NCBI GenBank assembly: GCA_900549275.1
Contig: URNU01000002.1
Location: 1 to 31,776, forward strand
Source of the DNA: an uncultured Collinsella sp.
GTDB taxonomy: Bacteria; Actinomycetota; Coriobacteriia; Coriobacteriales; Coriobacteriaceae
Direction: 5' to 3'
DNA length: 31,776 nt
This document shows positions 22,572-31,776 of the stretch, one piece after another (the stretch's first letter is position 1; each line of letters opens with the position of its first letter). The position numbers were made by a program, and so were the translations under genes. Under the pieces are notes generated by a model, which saw only the letters and a list, made by a program, of their open reading frames with translations, ran no database searches and was not told where the DNA came from.

Positions 22572-24437
22572 ATGACAAATGACTATCGCCGCGGTTCCGA
22601 CGGGAGCCACGGGTCTGGACGTCCCTCATCGCGGGGACGTTCTGGTTATCAAGGAACGGATCGGCCATCTTACAACGCGGGGCCGTCCTATGGCAACGAC
22701 CCTGCGTCGCGTCTTCGTGGCTCGGGCGGACCTCAGGTGCGCAATACGGGCGCGCGCAAGGGGTCGTCGTCTGAATGGGTTACGGGAACGCCGCTGCCTC
22801 GCCGCGATGTCATTATGGGCTGTATTGGGGTTGGCCTTGCCGCGGGCGTTTTCCGTCTTGCCGAATACCAGATTGTGAATGCTGACAAGCTGCGCGAGCG
22901 TGCGGATGCCCGTCGCCTGCTCTCGCAGACGCTCTATGCCAAGCGTGGCACTATCTACGACCGCAACGGCAACGTGCTGACGTCGTCGGTCGAATGCCGC
23001 AATGTCGCCGTGAACCCTCAGCTTGTCGAGGATGTCGACAAGACGGTCTCGGCGCTGGTCAAGGCTACCGGTATCGATAAAAAGACTTGCCGCAAACTGG
23101 TGCTGTCTGATGGTACCTGGGTGTATATCAAGCGCCAGGTTGACGAGGATGACGCTGCCGCCCTGGAAAAGAAGAATCTACCCGGTGTGCTCTTTGAGCA
23201 GGCGATGAAGCGGGTTTACCCGTATGGAAACCTGGCTTCTCAGGTGCTGGGCATCGTGAATGTGGACAACGTTGGCCTGACGGGACTCGAAAAACAATAC
23301 AATGAACTTCTGACTGGAACGAACGGCTCTCTTGTGCGCGAGCGCGCAAGAGATGGCGGCTATATCGCGGGCGGTGCCTATAAAAAGGTTGCCGCGGTCG
23401 ATGGCGTGGATATTGTGACGACGATCGACGTCAACATACAGCGCGCGGCGGAAGATGCCTTGGCCGAAGCGGTTGAGAAGACGAAGGCAAAAAACGGTTC
23501 GGCCCTGGTGACCGACCCGACGACTGGAGAGATTCTGGCCGCTTGCTCGTATCCGACCTATGACCAGACCGATTTGGAAAACGCCAAGACCGAGGATATG
23601 AACCTTCGTCTGGTGACGGATGCCTACGAGCCCGGTTCGGTCTTTAAGACGTTGGTGGCGGGCGCCGGATTTGATTTGGGTGTTGTACGCACGAGCACAT
23701 CGTTTGAGGTTCCGGCGAGCATCAAGGTGGGCGGCGATACCGTTTCCGATGCCGACAAACGTGATTACGCCATGACAATGGACGTACGCGAGATGATGCG
23801 TCGTTCGTCCAATGTCGGTTTTGTCCTGGTGGGGCGCAAGATTGGTGCCGATGATTTTGCGTCCTACGTGGACAGGTGGGGCATTGGACACAGCTCGGGT
23901 GTCGATTTTCCGGGCGAGAGTTTGGGTATTGTCAAGAAACGTGATCAGTATGATGGTGCCACCTTGGGTGCGATGAGCTTTGGCCAGGCGCTGTCCGTGT
24001 CGCCGATTGAGGTCGCGCGTGCCGTGGGCGGTATCGCCAACGGCGGCGTGATGATGACGCCGCACTTCTATAAGTCCAGCAAGGGCGATGAAAAGGATTG
24101 GGGCGAGGGCGATCGCGCGATTTCCGAGGAGGCCGCCTCGCAGGTGACATCGTGTATGCAGACAGTCGTTGCCGAGGGAACGGGCGATGGCGGTGCTGTG
24201 GACGGTTACGACGTGGCGGGCAAGACCGGTACGGCCGAGCGCGCCGATGAGAACGGCGGCTACCTCAAAGATAATTACATGTCGTCCTTTATGGGATTTG
24301 CCCCGGCGCAGTCGCCCAAGGTTCTGTGCTACATCACCCTCGACGGAACCCCAGCTAGCTCGCATGCCGCCGCGGTGCCGTTCCAGTCCATTATGGCCAA
24401 CGCGCTTGATGTGCTGGGTATCCCGCGCACCAAGTAG
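22572..24437 (+). CDS. ftsI: penicillin-binding protein, FtsI/PBP3 type
   Basis: Class B transpeptidase that crosslinks septal peptidoglycan with FtsW. The 621-residue protein has a Gly/Ser/Arg-rich cytoplasmic tail (1-75), one membrane segment (about 79-97), the dimerisation domain opening with KRGTIYDRNGNVLTSS, and the transpeptidase domain. All three active-site motifs are present: SVFK at 356-359, SSN at 412-414 and KTG at 551-553. No PASTA repeats are seen. It starts 18 bases after ftsL with a weak ribosome site. The long, low-complexity N-terminal tail is a common feature of actinobacterial FtsI. pbpB would be an equally valid symbol. Confidence 0.95.
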   Translation: MTNDYRRGSDGSHGSGRPSSRGRSGYQGTDRPSYNAGPSYGNDPASRLRGSGGPQVRNTGARKGSSSEWVTGTPLPRRDVIMGCIGVGLAAGVFRLAEYQIVNADKLRERADARRLLSQTLYAKRGTIYDRNGNVLTSSVECRNVAVNPQLVEDVDKTVSALVKATGIDKKTCRKLVLSDGTWVYIKRQVDEDDAAALEKKNLPGVLFEQAMKRVYPYGNLASQVLGIVNVDNVGLTGLEKQYNELLTGTNGSLVRERARDGGYIAGGAYKKVAAVDGVDIVTTIDVNIQRAAEDALAEAVEKTKAKNGSALVTDPTTGEILAACSYPTYDQTDLENAKTEDMNLRLVTDAYEPGSVFKTLVAGAGFDLGVVRTSTSFEVPASIKVGGDTVSDADKRDYAMTMDVREMMRRSSNVGFVLVGRKIGADDFASYVDRWGIGHSSGVDFPGESLGIVKKRDQYDGATLGAMSFGQALSVSPIEVARAVGGIANGGVMMTPHFYKSSKGDEKDWGEGDRAISEEAASQVTSCMQTVVAEGTGDGGAVDGYDVAGKTGTAERADENGGYLKDNYMSSFMGFAPAQSPKVLCYITLDGTPASSHAAAVPFQSIMANALDVLGIPRTK

Positions 24438-24560
24438 GGGGTTACAATCTACGAAGTGGCCAGTCGGTTAATCCGGGGTGTTCACACGCCCTGCACCACG
24501 CATAGGTTGCGCTGGGATACAATACGCCGATAGCATTATTAGGTTTACAGGGGAGCTGCA
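24438..24560. other. gap where murE is usually found
   Basis: These 123 bases between ftsI and murF carry no reading frame of note. A TACAAT preceded by TGGGA near 24520 could be an extended -10 box for murF, but no -35 box fits. In most bacteria murE lies here; it is absent. Confidence 0.6.
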
Positions 24561-25985
24561 ATGATAGAGATCGCCGTCAACAACCTCGCGGCCGCAACAG
24601 GGGCCCGAACCGTGACGGGAGAAGCCGAACGGGTATGCCGCGGCTGCGTTATCGACTCACGCCAGGTTGAGGAGGGCACGATATTCGTCGCCTTCCCGGG
24701 TGAAAAGGTCGACGGCAACGACTTTGCTTCCCGGGCCATCGAGTCGGGCGCCGGCGCCGTCGTGATGACGCGCGAGCCCGATGTCGAGCTGCTGTCGCTG
24801 GCCCAAGAGAAAGGCTGCGCCATCCTGCATACCGATGACCCCGAGGAGTTTTTGCTGCGCCTGGCTCACGCTTATCGTTTGGAGCTTGGCTGCCTGGTGA
24901 TTGGCATCACCGGCTCTATCGGCAAGACGACGACCAAGGACGTGCTCGCCGCGGTGCTCGCCAAGCGCTATCGCGTTTGGGCCACCAAGGGCAACTACAA
25001 CAACCTGATCGGTATGCCGCTCACGGTACTGGCGGCACCTGCCGACACCGAGGTTCTGGTGCTCGAGATGGGCATGAACCATTTCCATGAAATTGAACGC
25101 CTGTCTCAGGCTGCCAATCCAAACCTTGCCATCGTGACCAAGATCGGTACCTCCCATATCGGTATTCTGGGCAGTCGCGAGAATATCGCTCGTGCCAAAT
25201 CCGAGATTGTTGGCGGCATGTGCGCCGCCGGCGACCTTCTCCCTTTGTTGGTTTTGGGTGGCGAGGACGACTTTACCCCGTTCATCCGCGACACCTTTGC
25301 CGCGCCTGCGGGCGTCGACGTGATGCTTGCGGGCGTCTCGGACGAGGATGAGGTCCGTGCGCGCGACATTCGCATTGACGACGAGGGGCGCCCGGTCTTT
25401 ACGCTCGATTTTGGCTCGGGCGAGACCATCGACACCCTGCTTGCCATTCCCGGCGTGCAGTCCGTTCCCAATGCCGTCAAGGCCGCGGCGGTTGCCCATC
25501 GCCTTGGCGTGACGCCCGAGCAGATCGATGCCGCTTTTAGGGGTCTTACGATTACCGGGCATCGTCAGGAAATCAAGCGCGCCAAGAGCGGCGCTCGCGT
25601 CATCGATGACTCATATAACGCCAGTGCCGAATCGATGGCAGCCGGCCTCGACCTGCTGTGCTCGCTTTCGTGCACGGGTTCGCGCATGGCCGTTCTTGGA
25701 GAGATGGGCGAGATGGGCGACGAGGCCCCTCGCATGCATGAGCTGGTGGGCGCCTATGCGGCGGCCAAGAAGCTCGATATGCTCGCATGTGTCGGCGGTG
25801 AGCTTGCCCAGCGTATGGCCGAGGCCGCGTGCATGATGGGTATGGATGAGGACCGCATCCAGGTGTTCTCCGACTATCAACAGGTGCTCGACCGAATGGG
25901 CGGCGCACTTGAGAAGCATGATGTCGTGCTGGTCAAGGGCTCACGCTTCGTTGAACTCGATCGCTTTGTGGAAGGTGTGTGCTAG
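24561..25985 (+). CDS. murF: UDP-MurNAc-tripeptide--D-Ala-D-Ala ligase
   Basis: ATP-dependent addition of D-Ala-D-Ala to UDP-MurNAc-tripeptide, the last cytoplasmic step of precursor synthesis. The 474-residue protein has the N-terminal substrate domain (CVIDSRQVEEGTIFVAFPGE), the ATP loop GSIGKTTT at 118-125, ATKGNYNNLIGMPLT, LEMGMNHFHEI and the C-terminal DDSYNASAESM, all of MurF rather than MurE type. The ATG has GGGGAG upstream. mraY starts three bases after its stop, so they are one transcript. Confidence 0.95.
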   Translation: MIEIAVNNLAAATGARTVTGEAERVCRGCVIDSRQVEEGTIFVAFPGEKVDGNDFASRAIESGAGAVVMTREPDVELLSLAQEKGCAILHTDDPEEFLLRLAHAYRLELGCLVIGITGSIGKTTTKDVLAAVLAKRYRVWATKGNYNNLIGMPLTVLAAPADTEVLVLEMGMNHFHEIERLSQAANPNLAIVTKIGTSHIGILGSRENIARAKSEIVGGMCAAGDLLPLLVLGGEDDFTPFIRDTFAAPAGVDVMLAGVSDEDEVRARDIRIDDEGRPVFTLDFGSGETIDTLLAIPGVQSVPNAVKAAAVAHRLGVTPEQIDAAFRGLTITGHRQEIKRAKSGARVIDDSYNASAESMAAGLDLLCSLSCTGSRMAVLGEMGEMGDEAPRMHELVGAYAAAKKLDMLACVGGELAQRMAEAACMMGMDEDRIQVFSDYQQVLDRMGGALEKHDVVLVKGSRFVELDRFVEGVC

Positions 25986-25988
25986 TCC

Positions 25989-27008
25989 ATGTTCGGCAAT
26001 CCTTCGTATCCTACGTACCAGGCATTTTTGGGATTGGGCATCGCTGCTATCATCGCGATGCTGCTCATGCCGTGGTGGATTAAGCTCCTGAAGGTTGAGG
26101 GCATCGGCCAGCAGGTTCGCGCCGATGGCCCCAAGCGTCACCTGATTAAGCAGGGCACGCCCACCATGGGTGGCGTCATCATCCTGGTGGCCGTTTCGCT
26201 GACGTGCCTTTTGATGGGAAAGCTCACCACCGAGCTCGTGCTTGTGCTGCTCGCCACGCTGGCAACCGGCGTACTTGGTCTCATCGATGACTTGACTTCT
26301 GTCACGCACGGCCGCTCGCTCGGCCTGACGCCTCACGCCAAGATGATTGGCCTTACCCTCATCTGCGTTACCTTTACCGTGCTTGCCGTCAACTGGTGCG
26401 GCGTCGCTCCCGAGATTCGTTTCCCCGGTGGCCTGACGATCGACCTTGGTGTGCTCTCGACCACCATCTGCGGTCTCTCTTTCCCGTGGCTCTACCTCGT
26501 CTTTTGCTGGCTGATGATCGCGGGCCTTTCCAACGCCGTAAACCTTACCGATGGCTTGGACGGCCTTGCCGGTGGCACCTCCATGATTGCCATGTTGGCC
26601 ATGGCTGCCATGGCGTTTTTACACGGCGATGTGAACCTGTCCATCTTCTGCACGGCGTGCGCTGGTGCGTGCCTGGGCTTTTTGTGGTTCAACTGCTATC
26701 CGGCGAGCATTTTTATGGGTGATACCGGCTCGCTGGCGCTGGGTGCTGCTTTTGCCTGCACCTCCATCATCACCAACACCGAGGTCGTTTCCCTCATCAT
26801 CGGCGGCCTGTTTATCGTCGAGACCCTGTCGGTCATGATTCAGGTCGTCTACTTCCACTTTACGCACAAGCGCGTCTTTCTCATGGCGCCCATTCATCAT
26901 CATTTCGAAAAGAAGGGCTGGGCCGAGACCAAGGTCGTCATCCGTTTTTGGATTGTCGCCGCGGCCTTCGGAGCCTTGGGCCTCGCCTTGTTCTTCCAGT
27001 TGGGATAG
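25989..27008 (+). CDS. mraY: phospho-MurNAc-pentapeptide-transferase
   Basis: Integral membrane enzyme that joins phospho-MurNAc-pentapeptide to undecaprenyl phosphate, making lipid I. The 339-residue protein has about ten hydrophobic segments and the family motifs GTPTMGGVIIL, LIDDLTSVTHGRSLGLTPHAKM, NLTDGLDGLAGGT, FMGDTGSLALG and the diagnostic APIHHHFEKKGW. Length is near the family mean. Its start lies three bases after murF, with GGAAGG inside the murF end as ribosome site. Confidence 0.97.
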   Translation: MFGNPSYPTYQAFLGLGIAAIIAMLLMPWWIKLLKVEGIGQQVRADGPKRHLIKQGTPTMGGVIILVAVSLTCLLMGKLTTELVLVLLATLATGVLGLIDDLTSVTHGRSLGLTPHAKMIGLTLICVTFTVLAVNWCGVAPEIRFPGGLTIDLGVLSTTICGLSFPWLYLVFCWLMIAGLSNAVNLTDGLDGLAGGTSMIAMLAMAAMAFLHGDVNLSIFCTACAGACLGFLWFNCYPASIFMGDTGSLALGAAFACTSIITNTEVVSLIIGGLFIVETLSVMIQVVYFHFTHKRVFLMAPIHHHFEKKGWAETKVVIRFWIVAAAFGALGLALFFQLG

Positions 27009-27017
27009 TGGTTTTTC

Positions 27018-28424
27018 ATGCCTCTTGCTGATGTCTTTAGCCTGCTCGTTTTGGGCCAGGGCAAGTCCGGTCTTGATGTTGCTCGCTGGGCGCTTGCGCA
27101 CCCCGAGCGCGTGAGTGCCGTTACCGTGTACGGTGGCGGCACGTCCGAGCCCAATGATGTCACGCGCTCGCTCGAGGCGCACGGGGCATCGTTTGTCTAC
27201 GGAACCGAGCAGGTCGAGGGCGCGTTTGATGTATGCGTGACGTGTCCGGGTATCTCGGAGTTCTCGGCATTCTTTAAGGCTGGCCGTGATCACGCTGCCC
27301 AGATTATGGGTGAGCCCGAGTTTGCCTACCGCCTGTCTCCCCAAAATTGGATTGCCATTACGGGCACTAATGGCAAGACGACTACCACGTCGCTGACTGA
27401 CTACCTGCTTAAGGCGGCGGGCGAGGCGAGCGTTGCTGTTGGTAATATCGGTGAGCCTCCGGTGAACGAGATCGATGGCCGTGCGCATAACGAGTGGTTT
27501 GTGGCGGAGCTTTCAAGCTATCAGATCGCAACGACCCAGGAGCTTCACCCCCGTGTGGCGGTGCTGCTCAACATTACCCCCGACCATCTGGGCTGGCATA
27601 AGAGCCATAAGAACTATGCGCTCGCCAAGATTAAGCTCTTCGAGAATATGGTCGACGATGACTTGGTGGTTGTTGATGTCGAGGATGCTGGCATCCACGA
27701 GTTCGATGAGTACATCTATGTTCCGGGCCGTCGCATCTGCAAGGTTGCTTTTGACGAGCCTGCGGGCGAGGACGCCGCATTTGTGCGCGATGGCAAGATG
27801 GTCGTTCGCCTGAAGGGCGTCGAGACCCCGCTCGTCGATACGTCCGAGCTTAAGATTTCGGGCCATCACAATGTAATCAATGCCCTGTGTGCTGCTACGG
27901 CGGCTCTGACTGTTGGCGCCGATGTTGACGGTGTGTGTCGCGGCCTGGCCTCATTCCAGCCGCTGGAGCACCGCGTTGAACCCTGTGGCGAGATCGATGG
28001 CGTGCGCTACGTTAACGATTCCAAGGCAACGAACACCGATGCGGTCGAAAAGGCACTGACGGCGTTTCCCGATGACGATGTGATCTTGCTGCTCGGCGGT
28101 CACGATAAGGGCACGCCGCTCGAGTCCTTTGCCCGCGTTGTGATGGACAACGTTCGCTCGGTGGTTTGCTTTGGCGACGCGCGCGAGCGCTTTACCGCCG
28201 CCATGGACGAAGCGGATGTCGACGGTGATGTTGATATCGCCCAGGCCGACGACCTGCGCGATGCCGTGGATGTCGCCCGTTCGCTCTCGAGCCGCGGCGA
28301 TGTGATCTTACTGTCGCCCGCCTGCTCTTCATTTGATGAGTTTTCGGGCTACGAGGAGCGCGGCCGCGTGTTTAAGGACTATGTGGCCCAGCTTGCCGCT
28401 GCGTCCAATACACAAATGGAATAG
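27018..28424 (+). CDS. murD: UDP-MurNAc-L-alanine--D-glutamate ligase
   Basis: ATP-dependent addition of D-glutamate to UDP-MurNAc-L-Ala. The 468-residue protein has the N-terminal nucleotide-binding VLGQGKSGLDVARW, the ATP loop GTNGKTTT at 116-123, VAELSSYQI, LNITPDHLGWH and the C-terminal NDSKATNTDAV and LSPACSSFDEF motifs. It starts nine bases after mraY without a strong ribosome site, so coupling is likely. Cytoplasmic. Confidence 0.96.
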   Translation: MPLADVFSLLVLGQGKSGLDVARWALAHPERVSAVTVYGGGTSEPNDVTRSLEAHGASFVYGTEQVEGAFDVCVTCPGISEFSAFFKAGRDHAAQIMGEPEFAYRLSPQNWIAITGTNGKTTTTSLTDYLLKAAGEASVAVGNIGEPPVNEIDGRAHNEWFVAELSSYQIATTQELHPRVAVLLNITPDHLGWHKSHKNYALAKIKLFENMVDDDLVVVDVEDAGIHEFDEYIYVPGRRICKVAFDEPAGEDAAFVRDGKMVVRLKGVETPLVDTSELKISGHHNVINALCAATAALTVGADVDGVCRGLASFQPLEHRVEPCGEIDGVRYVNDSKATNTDAVEKALTAFPDDDVILLLGGHDKGTPLESFARVVMDNVRSVVCFGDARERFTAAMDEADVDGDVDIAQADDLRDAVDVARSLSSRGDVILLSPACSSFDEFSGYEERGRVFKDYVAQLAAASNTQME

Positions 28425-28427
28425 GGG

Positions 28428-29954
28428 TTGCCGGTGAGAGAGGAGAGCCCCCGACAGAATATGAGGAGGCCCGACTCGGACCGTGCTTCCTCGCAACACA
28501 GCACGCCGCGCGCCGGTCGTGGCACGCAGGGCATCGGCGAACGCTATATCGCTGGCGTCCCCGCGCGCATCATGCGACCCCGCCTGGTCTTTTTGACCTG
28601 TCTGTTCTCGCTGGTCTGTTTTGGCCTGCTTATGGTGTACTCGGCTTCTTCAGTCGAGGCACTTCACGAGAACGGCTCCGCGACCTACTTTTTATTTCGG
28701 CAGTTTATGTTCACTGTCGTCGGTGTTGCTGCCCTCGAGTTCATCGCGCGCGTTGCACCTGATAGCTGGTTTGGCGAAGGGGCGCTTAAACTTGCTCTGA
28801 TCGCTATGATGATCTTGCTGCTTGCGGTGTTCCTTGTTGGTAGCGGGAGCCGTGGCGCTACGCGTTGGCTGAGCATTGCCGGCATTCAGTTTCAACCATC
28901 GGAGTTTCTCAAGCCGTTTGCCATTGCCTATTCGGCCATCATGCTCGACCGCGTGTTTTCGCCCGGTGGCAACATCAATGAGTTCCTTAAGAACATGGGT
29001 CTCTATTTGGGCCCTTCGATTTTCTTGATTTTTATTCAGCCTGACTTTGGCACCATCCTGATTATTCTGTTGACGATCATGTGCATGGCGCTCTTTGCCG
29101 GCCTTGACCCAAAATACATTATCGGTGCGATTCTTGCCGGCGTCGTCATCATCGTGATCGCTCTTGTCGCCGAGCCGTACCGTATGGTGCGCATTCAGGT
29201 TCTTTTGAACCCTTGGGCAGATGAATATGGAGACGGCTACCAGGCAACGCTCGCCATTATGGCGTTTGCCTCGGGCGGACTGTGCGGCCGCGGTATCGGC
29301 AACTCAACCATGAAGTACTCGTATTTGCCCGAGGCGCACAACGACTACATCCTGGCCATCATTGGCGAGGAGGTTGGCTTTTTGGGGACGCTGCTGTTTT
29401 TCTTGGTGTTTGCGATGCTGATCTACTCGGCGTTTCGAATCGCCGAGCAGGCTACCGATCGTCGCGGGGCGCTCATGGCTTCGGGCTCTGCGGTTATCCT
29501 CGCGGTGCAGTTTTTAATCAACGCGCTGGGTATTCTCAACGTGTTTCCCATGACGGGTAAGCCGCTGCCGTTTATCAGCTATGGCGGCTCGTCGATTATC
29601 GTGTCGCTCATGCTCGCCGGGCTTATCTTGCGCGTCTCGCACGAGAGCGCTCGACGCGATGAATACGATCGCCGTCGCGATAACTTTGCCGTTATGGACG
29701 AGAGCACTGCCGGTGTTCCCCATACACGTGGGGAGCGCTCGTCGCGTGGCAGTTTTACCGTCTTGAACGGTTTTGCTTCAGAGTCGGATGCCCGTCCCCG
29801 TCCGCGCTCGGCGCCGCAGGGTCGCCCGCAACGACCGACGCCGCGCAATACGGGTGGCGGATATAATCGAATCGACCTGAATTCGGACCCGTCGGCGCGC
29901 TTGCGCACCGACGACCAGGGGCCGCGCGTACGAAGGGACTACCATGACCGATAA
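28428..29954 (+). CDS. ftsW: FtsW, SEDS peptidoglycan polymerase
   Basis: Septal glycosyltransferase that polymerises lipid II with FtsI. The 508-residue protein has a polar 45-residue N-terminal tail, about ten membrane segments, and SEDS motifs: GSRGATRWLSIAGIQFQPSEFLK, QPDFGT, PEAHNDYILAIIGEEVGFLG and FPMTGKPLPFISYGGSS. The last roughly 95 residues are Arg/Pro/Ser-rich and probably disordered, longer than in E. coli FtsW (414 residues). The start is unsure: TTG 28428, GTG 28434 and ATG 28461 are all in frame. The stop overlaps murG by 11 bases. Confidence 0.93.
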   Translation: MPVREESPRQNMRRPDSDRASSQHSTPRAGRGTQGIGERYIAGVPARIMRPRLVFLTCLFSLVCFGLLMVYSASSVEALHENGSATYFLFRQFMFTVVGVAALEFIARVAPDSWFGEGALKLALIAMMILLLAVFLVGSGSRGATRWLSIAGIQFQPSEFLKPFAIAYSAIMLDRVFSPGGNINEFLKNMGLYLGPSIFLIFIQPDFGTILIILLTIMCMALFAGLDPKYIIGAILAGVVIIVIALVAEPYRMVRIQVLLNPWADEYGDGYQATLAIMAFASGGLCGRGIGNSTMKYSYLPEAHNDYILAIIGEEVGFLGTLLFFLVFAMLIYSAFRIAEQATDRRGALMASGSAVILAVQFLINALGILNVFPMTGKPLPFISYGGSSIIVSLMLAGLILRVSHESARRDEYDRRRDNFAVMDESTAGVPHTRGERSSRGSFTVLNGFASESDARPRPRSAPQGRPQRPTPRNTGGGYNRIDLNSDPSARLRTDDQGPRVRRDYHDR

Positions 29955-31059
29955 GATGACCGTTGCTATCGCAGCCGGCGGCACGGCGGGACATATCAAC
30001 CCCGCACTCGCCTTGGCCGAGGAGCTACGTGACCGTGGCCACCACGTTGTGTTTGTGGGTCAGTCGCATAAGCTCGAGGGTCGTCTGGTTCCCGAGGCAG
30101 GGTTCGATTTTGTGCCGATTACGGTTACGGGCTTCGACCGCTCTCGCCCTTGGACGGCATTGAGCTCGCTGTGGCGTGTCTATAAGGCGAAGCGCGCGCT
30201 CGGCAGCCATTTTTCTAAAGCCTGCAAGCCCGATGTCGCCATAGGTTTTGGCGCCTATGTCGAGGTCCCGCTTCTGGGCTGGTGCAAGGATGCGGGCATT
30301 CCGTATCTGCTGCACGAACAGAATTCCGTCCCGGGGCTTGCTAACAAGATGATGAGTTCGCATGCCGCCCGCGTTTGCATCTCGGTGCCGGCAGCGCGTT
30401 CCGTGTTTGAGCGCGAGGGCGATTCTGACCATGTGCTCATGACCGGCAACCCCGTGCGCCGTTCTGTGATCGAGGGAGATCGGGTTCGCGGCCGCAGAGC
30501 CCTCGATGTGCCCGAGGACGCCACGCTCCTGCTGGTCTTTGGCGGCTCACTTGGCGCCCAGCATCTTAATGAGCGCGTGGCTTCGCTTAAAAACGAGTTG
30601 CTCTCGCGTGAGAATCTTTATGTTTTGCATTCGACGGGCGCCGATGGCTTTGAGGACACCAAGCGTGCCCTTGCTCTGATGCCCGAGGAGGCGAAGCGGT
30701 ATCGCGTCCAGCCCTACATCGACAATATGGGCGATATGCTGGCCGCGGCCGATTTGGTCCTCTCGCGCTCGGGCGCTTCGAGCGTTGCCGAAATCGCGGC
30801 CCTTGCCGTTCCTTCAGTCCTGGTGCCGTATCCGCATGCGACGGCCGATCATCAGACCACCAATGCCCGCTATCTGGTCGATGCCGGTGCCGGCGTGCTC
30901 TGCGCCGATGCCGATATCGATACCCAGTCGTTTGCCGATGAGCTGCTGCATCTTATCGATGATGTGCAGGCGCGCGATGCCATGCGCCAGGCGGCTCGCG
31001 GTTTGGCCCAGGACCGCGCTGCCGTCCTTTTGGCGGACGCGGTAGAAGGATTGCGTTAG
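29944..31059 (+). CDS. murG: lipid I N-acetylglucosaminyltransferase
   Basis: Membrane-associated GT28 enzyme that adds GlcNAc to lipid I, making lipid II. The 371-residue protein opens with the glycine-rich AAGGTAGHINPALALAEEL motif and has the acceptor-site region GFGAYVEVPLLG and HEQNSVPGLANK. In the C-terminal domain it has FGGSLGAQHLN and the donor-site stretch VLSRSGASSVAEIAALAVPSVLVPYPHATADHQT. The ATG at 29944 has AAGGGA six bases upstream; an ATG at 29956 is an alternative four residues later. Overlap with ftsW points to coupled translation. Confidence 0.96.
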   Translation: MTDKMTVAIAAGGTAGHINPALALAEELRDRGHHVVFVGQSHKLEGRLVPEAGFDFVPITVTGFDRSRPWTALSSLWRVYKAKRALGSHFSKACKPDVAIGFGAYVEVPLLGWCKDAGIPYLLHEQNSVPGLANKMMSSHAARVCISVPAARSVFEREGDSDHVLMTGNPVRRSVIEGDRVRGRRALDVPEDATLLLVFGGSLGAQHLNERVASLKNELLSRENLYVLHSTGADGFEDTKRALALMPEEAKRYRVQPYIDNMGDMLAAADLVLSRSGASSVAEIAALAVPSVLVPYPHATADHQTTNARYLVDAGAGVLCADADIDTQSFADELLHLIDDVQARDAMRQAARGLAQDRAAVLLADAVEGLR

Positions 31060-31156
31060 TTAGACGGGATATCGCGGGTCGCCCTCGCGCGGATGCGGTA
31101 GGTGCGGTACAGTAGACGGGTTACAGGCAGTGTTTACGCAAGGAGTACACGAGCAC

Positions 31157-31776
31157 ATGGCTGATTCCCAGACTGCAACCTCCGCGCCCGATTTCAAGAG
31201 CGCCCATTTTATCGGTATCGGTGGCGCCGGCATGAGCGGCATCGCCCTCGTCCTTCACGAGCGCGGCTATGTCGTTACTGGCTCCGACCTTAAGACGTCT
31301 CGCTATATTCGCCAGCTTACCCGTGCCGGCGTGAAGGTGCATGTGGGCCATGAGGCTGCCACCATCGACGAGGTCAAGCCCGACGTTGTCGTTGTCTCTA
31401 CCGCTATTCCCGAGTCCAACCCCGAGCTCGTCCGTGCGCGCGAGCTGGGTATTCCCGTGTGGCCTCGCGCCAAGATGCTCTCGGCGCTGGGCCATGGCTA
31501 CACCACCGTCGCCGTTGCCGGCACTCACGGCAAGACCACGACCTCTTCGATGTGCGCCACCATGCTCGACCGCATGGGTCTGGACCCCAGCTTCCTGATC
31601 GGCGGCATTGTCGAGGGCTACGATACCAACGGCAAGAACGGCTCGGGCGACTATTTTGTCGCCGAGGCGGATGAGTCCGACAGCTCCTTCCTGTTCCTTA
31701 ACCCCAACGTGGTCATCGTGACCAACGTCGAGGCCGACCATCTCGATCACTACTCGGGCATCGAGGAGATCGAGGC
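31157..31776 (+). CDS. murC: UDP-MurNAc--L-alanine ligase (cut by window end)
   Basis: ATP-dependent first amino acid addition to UDP-MurNAc. Only the first 206 codons are in the window. They show FIGIGGAGMSGIALVL (nucleotide-sugar binding), VVSTAIPESNPE, WPRAKML, the ATP loop GTHGKTTT at 122-129 and VAEADESDSSFL, all diagnostic of MurC. The ATG has AGGAG 11 bases upstream. About 97 bases separate it from murG, more than between other genes of the cluster; a TACAGT near 31107 might be an internal -10 box. Given the usual gene order, ftsQ and ftsZ probably lie beyond the edge. Confidence 0.95.
   Translation, partial: MADSQTATSAPDFKSAHFIGIGGAGMSGIALVLHERGYVVTGSDLKTSRYIRQLTRAGVKVHVGHEAATIDEVKPDVVVVSTAIPESNPELVRARELGIPVWPRAKMLSALGHGYTTVAVAGTHGKTTTSSMCATMLDRMGLDPSFLIGGIVEGYDTNGKNGSGDYFVAEADESDSSFLFLNPNVVIVTNVEADHLDHYSGIEEIE

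Overview
The window looks like a chromosomal segment of a high-GC Gram-positive anaerobe of the class Coriobacteriia, most likely Collinsella or a near relative. This is inferred from the high GC content, the gene set (phosphotransacetylase, an arginine deiminase cluster, UDP-galactopyranose mutase, a pyrG-xerD pair and a mraZ-to-murC division cluster) and the protein sequences. No database search was possible, so the taxon is an inference. No tRNA, rRNA, CRISPR array, insertion sequence or prophage gene was seen.

Layout. Positions 1-1161 hold the tail of an unidentified + strand gene, a bidirectional terminator and pta on the - strand. A divergent intergenic region then leads into glf and an overlapping family 2 glycosyltransferase (1393-3619, +). 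Two long inverted repeats (3642-3966) separate these from a - strand block. Read 5' to 3', that block is ppk1, an rlmD-type methyltransferase, a DJ-1/PfpI protein coupled to maf, and an S58 (DmpA-type) peptidase, all within 10198-3979. A 530-base AT-richer regulatory region separates ppk1 from the arginine deiminase cluster arcA-arcB-arcD-like (10755-14723, +). Positions 14724-15210 contain no gene but a dense series of hairpins and long inverted repeats. Next come a DUF1846 protein, a small winged-helix protein, pyrG and xerD. After another gene-free stretch of about 460 bases, rich in operator-like sequences, the division and cell wall cluster runs from mraZ through rsmH, ftsL, ftsI, murF, mraY, murD, ftsW and murG into murC, which is cut by the window edge.

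How the genes work together. Pta and the arginine deiminase cluster are both routes to ATP by substrate-level phosphorylation, although no carbamate kinase is present. Ppk1 stores phosphate energy as polyphosphate. Glf with its glycosyltransferase supplies galactofuranose-type surface glycans. PyrG makes CTP. MurF, MurD and MurC build the peptidoglycan stem peptide, MraY and MurG make lipid I and lipid II, and FtsW, FtsI and FtsL polymerise septal peptidoglycan. MurE is missing from its usual place between ftsI and murF.

Most genes are ordinary housekeeping genes. The less ordinary material is intergenic: five to seven long inverted repeats with unrelated arms, a 3' element after the arcD-like gene with two mutually exclusive folds, and a stacked set of NrdR-like, LexA-like and MraZ-type boxes ahead of the division cluster. 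None of these has been tested; each is a sequence-level prediction.
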